Shown here in pieces: positions 8,611-16,642 of a stretch of DNA of 64,000 bases. The position numbers and the translations under genes are program-made. Position 1 is the first letter of the stretch, and every line of letters begins with the position of its first letter. The notes beneath the pieces were generated by a model. It was not told the DNA's origin, ran no database searches, and saw only the letters and a program-made list of their open reading frames with translations. The stretch lies in assembly GCF_001042655.1 (NCBI RefSeq), contig NZ_AP012332.1:1178001-1242000 (forward strand), written 5' to 3'. Source of the DNA: Gardnerella vaginalis ATCC 14018 = JCM 11026 (lineage in GTDB: Bacteria > Actinomycetota > Actinomycetes > Actinomycetales > Bifidobacteriaceae).

Positions 8611-9861
8611 ATGAGTGATGTTGTGATTGTAAGCGCAGCGCGCACACCGATAGGAAAATTCGGAGGCGCGTTGAAATCGCTCACATCTGTTGAGTTAGGA
8701 ACAATCGCAGCAAAAGCCGCAATCGAACGCGCAAAAATCAGTCCAAAATCTGTAGATCAAGCGATTTTTGGCAACGTACTTCAAGCAGGCAGCGGTCAAA
8801 ACGTTGCGCGCCAAATCGCCCTTAGCTCGGGGCTTGACGAGTCAAGTTGCGCAATGACAATCAACGAAGTTTGCGGATCTGGTCTTAAAGCCATTCGCCT
8901 TGCGCAATCTGCGATTTGCATGGGAGATGCAAAAGTGGTAGTTGCTGGAGGCACGGAAAGCATGAGCAACGTGCCGTTTTACGCGCAAAACGTGCGATTT
9001 GGTGGCCTTCGCTACGGCAACAGCGCACTGGTTGATGGACTAAAAAAAGACGGACTTTGTGACGCTTTTACTGGCAAAGAAATGGGAGTTACTGCCGAAA
9101 ACGTGGCCGCGAAGTTTGGCATAACGCGCAAGCAGCAAGACGCTTTTGCGTTAAAATCGCACCAGAAAGCCGTTTTCGCGCAAAATAACGGCGATTTTGA
9201 CGCGGAGATTGCACCCGTGCAGCTTTTGGACGGAACTGTGATTAACAGAGACGAGCATCCGCGCGCCAACACTTCTATAGAGAAGCTTTCTAAGCTTAAA
9301 ACGTTGTTTGAGGCGGATTTTGACAGGTGCGAAACTGGTGGAATGCGCGAGGCAGATGAAACTCGTGAGGCGTATTCTGGAGCAAAACACTCGCCTACTG
9401 TGACAGCCGGAAATGCAAGCGGCATCAACGACGGCTCAGCAGCACTCGTCTTAATGAGCAAAGACTACGCAATCGCGCACGGAATCGACTATTTGGCAGA
9501 AATCGTAGGATTTGCAGAAGGTGGAATCAGTCCAGACCTTATGGGCTACGCGCCAAAACACGTTATGGAACGCATGCTAAAAAACACGGGCTACACCGTT
9601 GAAAACATTGACCTTTTTGAGATTAACGAAGCGTTTGCCGCACAAAGCATAGCCGTGTGCCAGCAGCTGAACATCAACGAAAGCAAACTGAACATAAGAG
9701 GCGGCGCGATTGCGCTCGGGCATCCTTTGGGCGCTAGCGGAGCCAGGATTTTAACAACACTTCTTTACGCACTTAGAGACAATCACATGCAAAACGGTGT
9801 TGCAGCTCTGTGCGTGGGAGGCGGAATTGGAGTGAGCATGCAAGTTAGGATGCGAAAGTAG
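8611..9861 (+). CDS. Acetyl-CoA C-acetyltransferase (thiolase)
   Basis: Condenses two acetyl-CoA to acetoacetyl-CoA, the entry step of the mevalonate pathway. About 416 residues with the family motifs: DVVIVSAARTPIGKFGG at the start, the acylated cysteine in NEVCGSGLKAI, NEAFAAQS with GGAIALGHPLGASGARI, and CVGGGIGVSM at the end. It could also begin at a TTG at 8596, adding five residues; neither start has a good ribosome-binding site, and I chose the ATG because the family normally begins about there. It is followed by HMG-CoA reductase and synthase on the same strand, which argues for a biosynthetic role rather than fatty-acid breakdown. Confidence 0.93.
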   Translation: MSDVVIVSAARTPIGKFGGALKSLTSVELGTIAAKAAIERAKISPKSVDQAIFGNVLQAGSGQNVARQIALSSGLDESSCAMTINEVCGSGLKAIRLAQSAICMGDAKVVVAGGTESMSNVPFYAQNVRFGGLRYGNSALVDGLKKDGLCDAFTGKEMGVTAENVAAKFGITRKQQDAFALKSHQKAVFAQNNGDFDAEIAPVQLLDGTVINRDEHPRANTSIEKLSKLKTLFEADFDRCETGGMREADETREAYSGAKHSPTVTAGNASGINDGSAALVLMSKDYAIAHGIDYLAEIVGFAEGGISPDLMGYAPKHVMERMLKNTGYTVENIDLFEINEAFAAQSIAVCQQLNINESKLNIRGGAIALGHPLGASGARILTTLLYALRDNHMQNGVAALCVGGGIGVSMQVRMRK

Positions 9862-10051
9862 ACGTGTGATAGACGTGCACGTGTTGTGACACGCGCGAAG
9901 TAAGTCGCAGAACGCATACGGAGTGTTGTGATACGCGCGGTTGCTGGCGGTGAATGTGGCGGTTGCCGGCGACTTGAATAGCGTCAATAGCGTCAAAGCA
10001 ACATTGCAAAAGTGAAAATCGCGAAAATGACGTCAAAAAAAATGGAGAAAC
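9862..10051. other. Thiolase-HMGR spacer with repeated motif
   Basis: The 190-nt spacer contains GTTGTGACACGCGCG and GTTGTGATACGCGCG as direct repeats. It also holds two degenerate copies of the dispersed GGTTGCTGGCGACTT motif near 9949 and 9960. No terminator is evident, so transcription may continue into mvaA. Confidence 0.5.
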
Positions 10052-11377
10052 ATGGCAGCTTTTCGAGAATTAAGCGTAGAACAGCGCATAAAAACGCTGG
10101 AATCAGAAGGCACGCTTAGCGGCGATTACACGCAACTTCTGCTCGCACAACTCGCGCAAAGCAGCGAAACAAACATTCCTGCAAGCGTTGCAAACAGCAT
10201 GATCGAAAACCAAATCGGGCGATTCAGCCTGCCAGTAGGCGTTGTGCGCGGCCTAAAAGTAAACGGAGTTATGCAAAACGTGCTGATGGCTACAGAAGAG
10301 CCATCCGTAATCGCTGCCGCATGCAACGGTGCAAAAATCGCAGCAAAAAGCCTAGAAAACGGCGTTGTAGCACACAGCGCACATTACGTTACGCGCGCAC
10401 AAATAGTTTTTGAAGACGCGGACGGAAGCGTAGCTAAAAAACTAGATAGCATAATGCGTAACGAGTCAAAACGCACGGCGATTAGAGAGGTTGCGCGCTC
10501 CGCACACCCATCAATATACCAACGCGGCGGCGGATTAGAACGCGCGCAGGCGGCGGCGTTAACAGGCTTCGCCAAGCTAACACTAGACATAAACGCATGC
10601 GACGCAATGGGAGCAAACATAGCAAACACCATTGGCGAAGCTGTTAAAACCCAGCTGGAAAGCTGGGTTGGACGCAAGGCGCTGGTGGCAATTCTTGCCA
10701 ACTCCAGCCGCGCGGCAACAGTCGCCGAAGTGCGCATACCCGTAGAAGCGCTTGTGCCTAGCGCAAAAACTGCCGCGGCTGGAGATGCCGACGGCATGCG
10801 CCTTGCGCGCCGCATCGCCGCCTTAAGCTCCCTGGCCGCCGTAGACGCGGAGCGTGCTGCAACCCACAACAAAGGAATCCTAAATGGAATAGTTGCAGCA
10901 GCACTCGTATCTGGTAACGACACGCGCGCATTACAAGCCGCCGCACACGAATGGGCAGCAAAATCTGGTCGTTACATGCCTCTTTCAACCTGGACCTTGC
11001 AAAATTCAGGTCAAATCCTTTACGGTCGCATCGAAATCCCGTTGCAAATCGGCACAGTGGGCGGCGCAATCGCCTCGCTACCAATGTCAAAAGTCGCGCT
11101 GCAAGTTTCTAAAGTCAATAACGCCAATGATTTCCGTAACGTTCTAGCAGCCGTAGGACTCGTGCAAAACCTGGCGGCTCTTCGCGCACTCGCAGGTCCT
11201 GGAATTCAGGCGGGTCATATGCGCCTTCAAGCCGCAAATATCGCTATAGCATCTGGAGCGCGCGGAGACGAAATTCAAAAAGTTGCGCACGCGCTTCTAA
11301 ACGAAAATTCTTCCGATTTAAACACGAATTCTGCAAGGATGATTCTTGATAATTTGCGAAAAGACAAAAATACTTAG
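10052..11377 (+). CDS. mvaA: Class II hydroxymethylglutaryl-CoA reductase
   Basis: Reduces HMG-CoA to mevalonate, the committed step. The 441 residues match the class II (bacterial) enzyme: ENQIG then FSLPVGVVRGLKVNG near residues 50-70, ATEEPSVIAAACNGAK with the catalytic Glu, DAMGANIANTIGEAV (about residues 180-195) and AGPGIQAGHMRLQAAN with the catalytic His. There is no membrane segment, as expected for class II. The ATG follows GGAGA. It sits between thiolase and HMG-CoA synthase. Choice of NADH or NADPH cannot be read safely by eye. Confidence 0.96.
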   Translation: MAAFRELSVEQRIKTLESEGTLSGDYTQLLLAQLAQSSETNIPASVANSMIENQIGRFSLPVGVVRGLKVNGVMQNVLMATEEPSVIAAACNGAKIAAKSLENGVVAHSAHYVTRAQIVFEDADGSVAKKLDSIMRNESKRTAIREVARSAHPSIYQRGGGLERAQAAALTGFAKLTLDINACDAMGANIANTIGEAVKTQLESWVGRKALVAILANSSRAATVAEVRIPVEALVPSAKTAAAGDADGMRLARRIAALSSLAAVDAERAATHNKGILNGIVAAALVSGNDTRALQAAAHEWAAKSGRYMPLSTWTLQNSGQILYGRIEIPLQIGTVGGAIASLPMSKVALQVSKVNNANDFRNVLAAVGLVQNLAALRALAGPGIQAGHMRLQAANIAIASGARGDEIQKVAHALLNENSSDLNTNSARMILDNLRKDKNT

Positions 11378-11519
11378 AGTTTAAAATGATAATTACACGT
11401 GTTACTCGGTTAACTGCGACTTCCTTCTGTTTGGGATAAGTCGCCAGCAACCACGCCGTAAAATTTACACCACTAAAATCGTCCTTAAAAAAAATCGCCT
11501 TAAAAAAAAATAGGAAATC
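11378..11519. other. mvaA-mvaS spacer with dispersed motif copy
   Basis: The 142-nt spacer holds a near-perfect reverse-orientation copy of the dispersed motif at about 11433-11452 (GGTTGCTGGCGACTT then ATCCC on the minus strand). It also has two A-runs of 8 and 9 nt just before the mvaS ribosome-binding site. No gene and no clear terminator. Confidence 0.5.
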
Positions 11520-12827
11520 ATGAGCAATACTTCAAAAAACACGCCAAAAGTCGGAATCGACCGCATAACTTTCGCAACCCCAAATTGCTATCTAAGCATG
11601 CGCGACCTTGCGATTGAGCGCGGAATAGACCCGAACAAATTCACAATCGGAATCGGTCAAAGCCAACAGGCAGTGCCACCAAACCACCAAGACATCGTAA
11701 CACTTGGCGCTCAAGCTGCTCTGCCGCTTATGCAGTACATCGACAGCAACCGCCTCAAAATGGTGATCGTTGGCACAGAAAGCGGCGTCGACGCCAGCAA
11801 ATCCAGCGCGCTTTATATTCACAAACTTCTAAACCTTAGCTCGTGGGTGCGCTGCGTGGAAGTAAAAGAAGCGTGTTATGGCGGAACTGCGGCGCTTATG
11901 ATGGCTCGTGACTACGTTTTGACGCATCCTGGCGCGCAAGTTTTGGTGATTGCTGCAGACATTGCGCGCTACGGCGTTGGCACTCCTGGCGAGGTGACGC
12001 AAGGCGCTGGTGCTGTGGCGATGCTTGTAAGCGAGAATCCACACGTGTTGCAAATCAACGACGACAGCGTTGTAAAATCGGCGGAAATCCAGGATTTTTG
12101 GCGTCCCGTATATCAAAGCACGGCGTTGGCTCGCGGAAAGTTTTCAACCGAACAATACATTCGCATGTTCTGCGACGTGTGGCAGCGGTACAGTGCGGAA
12201 AACGCCTGCAATTTCAACGATTTTGAGGCGATTTGCTTCCATCTTCCATACACAAAAATGGGGCTTAAAGCGCTTCGAGCTGGGTTGGAGGAAAAGTCGA
12301 GCGCGCCTATTACAAGCGATACGCGCGAACGTCTTCTTGCGCGATACCAAGACAGCACACAATATAGTCGCCGAATCGGTAATATTTACACTGGTTCACT
12401 CTATTTAGGATTAATTTCTTTACTTGATTACGATTATTTTAAGAATTTTGACGATTCTGCGGTTGATGGCGATAGTGAGGTTTCTTGCGACTTATCTTCC
12501 GCAACACACACAAACGAATCGCCGACATGCCTGTCTCCTTTACTCTCAGGTCAAAAAATCGGCTTGTTCTCCTACGGTTCTGGCGCTGTAGCAGAATTCT
12601 TTAGCGCAACACTTGTTCCAGACTGGCGTAGCGCGCTGTTTTCTAATCAGCACTTAAAGTCGCTAAACAATCGCACGCAATTAAGCGTTTCGCGATACGA
12701 GGAGATGTTTAACAGCGCAGCGCCTTATTCTCCGCAGGATTTTATAAGCAGCCAGAAGAATCGAAGTGGCGCGCGATTCGTACTTGACTCCATCGCATCT
12801 CAAGAGCGTAACTATCGTTCTATCTAG
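11520..12827 (+). CDS. mvaS: Hydroxymethylglutaryl-CoA synthase
   Basis: Condenses acetyl-CoA with acetoacetyl-CoA to HMG-CoA. It begins VGIDRITFATPNCYLSM after a short lead. The nucleophilic Cys is in KEACYGGTAAL (about residue 120), the catalytic His in CFHLPYTKMG (near residue 240), and the late motif FSYGSGAVAEFFSATL is present. At 435 residues it is longer than the usual ~390, mainly through a low-complexity insertion around residues 310-345 that is rich in Asp, Ser and Thr. It is the last gene of the upper mevalonate block. A hairpin lies immediately past the stop. Confidence 0.96.
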   Translation: MSNTSKNTPKVGIDRITFATPNCYLSMRDLAIERGIDPNKFTIGIGQSQQAVPPNHQDIVTLGAQAALPLMQYIDSNRLKMVIVGTESGVDASKSSALYIHKLLNLSSWVRCVEVKEACYGGTAALMMARDYVLTHPGAQVLVIAADIARYGVGTPGEVTQGAGAVAMLVSENPHVLQINDDSVVKSAEIQDFWRPVYQSTALARGKFSTEQYIRMFCDVWQRYSAENACNFNDFEAICFHLPYTKMGLKALRAGLEEKSSAPITSDTRERLLARYQDSTQYSRRIGNIYTGSLYLGLISLLDYDYFKNFDDSAVDGDSEVSCDLSSATHTNESPTCLSPLLSGQKIGLFSYGSGAVAEFFSATLVPDWRSALFSNQHLKSLNNRTQLSVSRYEEMFNSAAPYSPQDFISSQKNRSGARFVLDSIASQERNYRSI

Positions 12828-12829
12828 CT

Positions 12830-12878
12830 GTAGTGCGATTGTACTGAATTACGGTGTTTTTTAATACAAACGCACTAC
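12830..12878. repeat. GTAGTGCG...CGCACTAC inverted repeat, possible mvaS terminator
   Basis: GTAGTGCGATTGTA at 12830-12843 pairs with TACAAACGCACTAC at 12865-12878. It lies two bases past the mvaS stop and includes a T-run in the loop. The same unit recurs at 24247-24298, with half copies near 12894, 24833, 38466 and 63395, often next to GGCAGGTCGTCGCGC. It may act as a terminator here but belongs to a dispersed family. Confidence 0.6.
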
Positions 12879-12996
12879 ACATACACACAAAACCGTAGTG
12901 CGATTGTACCAAAATACGGCAGGTCGTCGCGCAAACACACTACGCATACACACAAAAACAAGCCAAAACGTTGATATTTCAAGGGTTTTCGGCATG

Positions 12997-13030
12997 AAAA
13001 AAGGGTTTCTAGCGATTGGCTAGAAACCCT
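12997..13030 (-). terminator. tRNA-Ser terminator
   Basis: A perfect 12-bp stem (AGGGTTTCTAGC at 13002-13013 with GCTAGAAACCCT at 13019-13030, 5-nt loop) lies 5 nt past the tRNA 3' end. On the minus strand it is followed by a run of T. Confidence 0.9.
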
Positions 13031-13035
13031 GTTCG

Positions 13036-13120
13036 CGGATGAGGCGAGATTCGAACTCGCGGTAGGTTTCCCTACAACGGTTTTCAAGACCGTCTCCTTA
13101 GACCGCTCGGACACCCATCC
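13036..13120 (-). tRNA. tRNA-Ser (anticodon TGA)
   Basis: On the minus strand the gene starts GGATGGGTGTCCGAGCGG and ends CTCATCC plus discriminator G. The 7-bp acceptor stem pairs with one G-U. The anticodon arm is ACGGT-CTTGAAA-ACCGT, giving anticodon TGA. A long variable arm (GTAGGG/CCCTAC type) and the T arm with GTTCGAATC are present. The length of 85 nt is typical of tRNA-Ser. CCA is not encoded. A strong terminator follows. Confidence 0.97.
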
Positions 13121-13204
13121 ATGTGTGATTGCTACGCAATATGCACATCAATCACACAAGCGAATAGCCTACCATAATCCCTAGGAAAACGCACATACTC
13201 GTAT

Positions 13205-13966
13205 CTAGTCGCGCCTATTTCCCAGCAACTCCAGCAAGTACACAAACATGTTGATGAAGTCCAAATAAAGATTAAACGCGCAAATAATCGAAATACGTTT
13301 AATCATTTCTGGCTGATCAGCATACGCTTCAAAAATCGCACGAGTTTTCTGTGCATCGTAAGCCGTAAGACCTGCAAAAATCAGCACTGCAATCGCAGCA
13401 ATAAATCGCATTGTTCCAGCACTTGGAGCAACAAACATAAGAATTACCTGACTCACGCACAACACCAGCAAAGCCACCATAAGAATAGGACCAGCCTTAA
13501 GCATATTCACTTTTGTAGTGAGCGCAAGCATTGTAAGGCACAGGAAGAATCCAGCAGTTAAAGCCAAAACCATTGCAATAGAGCCTAGACTAAACACAGT
13601 AAAAATCGTACTAAGCGTAAAGCCAGTAAGCGCAGCATACGCATAGAACATCGCACGCGCAGCAAAAACGCTCATTTTCATAACGCGCATTCCAAGCACA
13701 ACAGCAAGCACCACTTGCGCAATAATAATGCCGAAGAATCCAAATCGACCCGTAGCATACAAGTAAGAGTAAAGCGCACCCGTACTTTGCGTAAACATTG
13801 CCACAAGCGTTGTGACAATTAGTCCAACAGTCATCTCTGCGTAAACTCGACGCACACTCACTCGCTCTGCCTGCTCGCGCACATAAGTAGCCTGCGCGTC
13901 GACAATTGTTGGGTTTTGTGCAAAGTTGCCAGCATAATTGCTGTTAAAATTTCCAAAATCTCCCAT
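13205..13966 (-). CDS. Bax inhibitor-1/YccA family membrane protein
   Basis: A 253-residue integral membrane protein with about seven helices after a ~45-residue soluble N-terminus. The helical pattern, the FYAYAALTGFTLS segment and the late LTAYDAQKTRAIFEAY region fit the BI-1/YccA/TMBIM family. Its conserved acidic residues are linked in other members to pH-gated calcium leak. The ATG at 13966 follows TAGGAGG. It is a single gene with no operon partner visible; the next gene on the same strand starts beyond a repeat element. The physiological role in actinobacteria is not established. Confidence 0.88.
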   Translation of the reverse strand: MGDFGNFNSNYAGNFAQNPTIVDAQATYVREQAERVSVRRVYAEMTVGLIVTTLVAMFTQSTGALYSYLYATGRFGFFGIIIAQVVLAVVLGMRVMKMSVFAARAMFYAYAALTGFTLSTIFTVFSLGSIAMVLALTAGFFLCLTMLALTTKVNMLKAGPILMVALLVLCVSQVILMFVAPSAGTMRFIAAIAVLIFAGLTAYDAQKTRAIFEAYADQPEMIKRISIICAFNLYLDFINMFVYLLELLGNRRD

Positions 13967-14034
13967 AATTCCTCCTAAATCCTTATTAAGTATTTAATTA
14001 TAGTACATTTGTACGACTATGTGTGTCGTGCTAC

Positions 14035-14190
14035 AAAAAGCGGAGATGTAGGTCGTCGTTCGCGCGGTCTACGCGCGCGAACGTCTTCGCCGCACGTAAA
14101 GTCCACTGGACTTTACGTTTAAGTGGCTCAGCGCTCCGAATTGCCTTTTCGCGCTACGCTTTAAGCGAAAAGGCAGGTCGTCGCGCATTA
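14035..14190. repeat. Palindromic-core repeat element, copy 2
   Basis: A ~155-bp unit with GGTCGTCG and CGTCTTCGCCGC flanks and a 25-nt core at 14094-14118 (ACGTAAAGTCCA, C, TGGACTTTACGT). It then has GCTCAGCGCTCCGAATT, a CCTTTTCGC...GCGAAAAGG hairpin and a final AGGTCGTCGCGC. It ends right at the stop codon of the alarmone synthetase gene. Confidence 0.85.
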
Positions 14191-14194
14191 GTTG

Positions 14195-15001
14195 TTACGA
14201 CTCAGGCGCATCCTCCACGCGCGGCGCACCATTAATATCGCGATGAATACCCTGCATTTGCGCCTCAATTGCCTGCAAATTCTGCGCGCACTCAAGCAGC
14301 GTCTTAGAATGCTCCGCCAACTTTGCGTCCGGCAAATCAGCCTTATAGCGCAACGCGTGCTCCAAACTCGCCCAATAATCCATTGCGATTGTACGGAATT
14401 GCACCTCCACCGGCGTGTAATGCGCACCCGACGACAAAAACACTGGCACAGCGTAAATTACATGCAAACTGCGGTACCCATTCGGCTTTGGGTTTTTAAT
14501 ATAATCCTTAACCTGCAAAACTTGAATATCCGTTTGCTTGGAAAGGTATTGCGCAACCGCGTACACGTCGTCGCGATAGTTGCAAATCACGCGAATCCCA
14601 GCCACGTCGAACAGATTGTCGCGAATCGAACGCGTTGATATGCTTAGGTTTCTGCGGCGTAGCTTCTCAAAAATCGAGTGCACGGATTTTAGTCGCCGCT
14701 CCATGTGATGCACGGGATTGTGCGAAAATCGCACCTGAAACTCGCCGTCCAAAATCTCCAGCTTCGTGCTTATTTCGTACATCGCGCCTTCGTACACTTG
14801 CATCATGTTTACGAATTCGTCCATTTGATCGGGCGGAAGATGCGGCGTTTCGCTTTTTATAGGTGATTTTTGCGCGGACTTTTCGTCAGCGGTTGCTTGC
14901 GACTTTTCCGCGGTGGCGTCTGGCGCCCCACCATCTCCCGCTCCTTGCAAGCTGGCGTAAAGTTCGGCCAAATTTAAACGATTATGACGATCAAGTATCA
15001 C
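14195..15001 (-). CDS. Small alarmone synthetase (RelA/SpoT synthetase domain only)
   Basis: Predicted to transfer pyrophosphate from ATP to GDP/GTP, making (p)ppGpp. The 268 residues hold only the synthetase fold: KSVHSIFEKLRRRN, then VAGIRVICNY, the G-loop region NPKPNGYRSLHVIY, and EVQFRTIAMDYWASLEH with the catalytic Glu. There is no HD hydrolase, TGS or ACT domain, so this is a SAS (RelP/RelQ-type) protein. The first ~65 residues are a low-complexity lead containing EKSQATADEKS, encoded by a copy of the dispersed 22-nt motif. The gene lies between two palindromic repeat elements and has no operon partner. Control may therefore be mainly transcriptional; this is inference. Confidence 0.9.
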   Translation of the reverse strand: MILDRHNRLNLAELYASLQGAGDGGAPDATAEKSQATADEKSAQKSPIKSETPHLPPDQMDEFVNMMQVYEGAMYEISTKLEILDGEFQVRFSHNPVHHMERRLKSVHSIFEKLRRRNLSISTRSIRDNLFDVAGIRVICNYRDDVYAVAQYLSKQTDIQVLQVKDYIKNPKPNGYRSLHVIYAVPVFLSSGAHYTPVEVQFRTIAMDYWASLEHALRYKADLPDAKLAEHSKTLLECAQNLQAIEAQMQGIHRDINGAPRVEDAPES

Positions 15002-15054
15002 GGTTCTTATTCTACTCGTAATTTTGTTATAAGTCTGATAATCGCCTGAGAATA

Positions 15055-15240
15055 TGCGCGACGACCTGCCTTCGCGCTTAAAGCGTAGCGCGCGAAGGCA
15101 ATTCGGAGCGCTGAGCCGCTCAAGGCAGAAGCACTGCTTCTGCGCGGCGAAGACGTGAGCGCGGCTAATCCGCGCGAACGATGTGACGCACTTTCTAGCT
15201 CTAAACAGCGTGTTGGACTACAAAATCGGGAAATAGCGCT
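15055..15240. repeat. Palindromic-core repeat element, copy 3 (inverted)
   Basis: Opposite orientation to copy 2. It starts GCGCGACGACCTGCC, has CAATTCGGAGCGCTGAGC, a short core at 15125-15143 (GCAGAAGCA, C, TGCTTCTGC, a 9-1-9 palindrome) and GCGAAGACGTGAGCGCGG. It ends with GACGCACTTTCTAGCTC. The core again differs in sequence but keeps perfect dyad symmetry. Copies 2 and 3 flank the alarmone synthetase gene in inverted orientation. Confidence 0.85.
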
Positions 15241-16369
15241 AGCGCAGTTTAACCACGCCGCGCCCAACCCACAGTATGTGCTTGCCGCGAATATCCCACT
15301 TACGCCGCCTCTTACCAGCAACCACAGTGATCATCATGGCAAGAATCGCCGCCGAGAATATCATCGCAATAACAAACAACGTCATCCATAGCGGCCATTG
15401 CACATGGTCTTCTGGCGGCGCAACAGGGTCCGGCAGCACACGATACCCCGTAACCAGCAACCTATGCGAGTTCACACCATACGGCGTACAAGTAAGCAGC
15501 GTAGCTAAATCGCGCCCCTTCTCGCGCTGCAGCAAACTTATATCGTGCGGATCCACCACGTTTATACGAAACACCTTGTAACGCAAGGTCTCCCCTTGCA
15601 CATCAAGATAAAAGTAGTCACCCTTTTTAAGGTCTGTTAGCGAATCAAACATGGTTGCGTTCGGCAAACCAGTGTGCGCGGTAATCACAGTATGCCGCCC
15701 CTTGCCGCCCACTGGCAAATCCGTGCCATACAAGTGCCCCGCGCCTCGCGCAAGCGTATCTTCTTTTGTACCGTGGTAAATCGGCAGCTTTACGCCAATC
15801 TTCGGAATTTTTACAATGCCAATAATGCCCATCGGCTCCTCAAGCGTTTTAAGATAACGCTTGTATCCAGGCGTGTTAGTTATATCTTCCTGACCGTCGC
15901 CGCCGTACGGGTCGCGCGTGAGCATATCCTTGCGCGTTGCGTTGTAGCGCTTTGCGCCGCGAATGTGCGCGCGCCGCACGTCGCCAGCCTGATCGTGATT
16001 ATACTTGTCGTACGCTGTCGATATCTCCTTCGAAACGTGATTGTTCCACAGCGTTGAGCACACAGGGTAGCTAAAGCACAAAATGCCTGCAAGAACCAGC
16101 GCAATCGGCTCTAAGATACGCATCAGTGTGCTTTTCTTTTTAGTTATTTTTTTAGTTTTAAGTGTATTTTGGTTTATATTTTTGCTTGAGTTGGATCGTG
16201 GAATTTGCTCTTCGGTTGCTTGCGACTTATCCGCTAGCAAACCACTCGCACCAGCCACACTGCTCGTGCCAGCCACATTGGAGGTACGCTTCGCCTTATT
16301 CTTAAACAATTTAGCAACAGCGCGCTCACTCAACGAGTGGCACAAATTGCTAATATCGGCTAGCTTCAT
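15239..16369 (-). CDS. srtC: Class C (pilus-polymerising) sortase
   Basis: Links pilin subunits through LPXTG-type signals to build the fibre. Of 376 residues, about 85 form a Ser/Lys-rich cytoplasmic lead, followed by a helix (ILEPIALVLAGILCFSYPV) and the sortase barrel. Catalytic residues are His in TAHTGLP, Cys in TLLTCTPYG and Arg in HRLLVTGYR. A lid-like DPYGGDG segment precedes the barrel, and a second C-terminal membrane helix with a basic tail completes the class C layout. The lead contains DKSQATEEQ, encoded by a copy of the dispersed motif. The ATG follows GGAGGAG. It is the last gene of the pilus locus, about 270 nt after the backbone pilin. Confidence 0.95.
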   Translation of the reverse strand: MKLADISNLCHSLSERAVAKLFKNKAKRTSNVAGTSSVAGASGLLADKSQATEEQIPRSNSSKNINQNTLKTKKITKKKSTLMRILEPIALVLAGILCFSYPVCSTLWNNHVSKEISTAYDKYNHDQAGDVRRAHIRGAKRYNATRKDMLTRDPYGGDGQEDITNTPGYKRYLKTLEEPMGIIGIVKIPKIGVKLPIYHGTKEDTLARGAGHLYGTDLPVGGKGRHTVITAHTGLPNATMFDSLTDLKKGDYFYLDVQGETLRYKVFRINVVDPHDISLLQREKGRDLATLLTCTPYGVNSHRLLVTGYRVLPDPVAPPEDHVQWPLWMTLFVIAMIFSAAILAMMITVVAGKRRRKWDIRGKHILWVGRGVVKLR

Positions 16370-16578
16370 AACTCCTCCAAGCTCAAGCTATTGAATTAAA
16401 GATAATATTTGGTTTGATTTTGCTACAAACGCAGTGGGATTTTGCGCTTTTTGTTGCTCAAAACGGCAAAATTAACAACAAAATCGGGAAAAACTTACCG
16501 AAAATGTTGCTTAAAACCACAAAATCAACAACAAAAAGCGGAAAACGACGGGTTTTGTTGCTTTAACAGTCCACATAG

Positions 16579-16612
16579 GATTGAGTCTAGGGTTTTTGCC
16601 CTAGACTCAATC
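16579..16612. terminator. Strong hairpin between backbone pilin and sortase
   Basis: GATTGAGTCTAGGG at 16579-16592 pairs perfectly with CCCTAGACTCAATC at 16599-16612 (14 bp, 6-nt loop). It lies 30 nt past the pilin stop. Read on the minus strand there is no T-run after it, so it may be a partial terminator, an mRNA-stabilising end or a processing site that lowers sortase output relative to pilin. Confidence 0.7.
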
Positions 16613-16642
16613 GTTTATGATTTACTAATCAAACTGAGCAAA

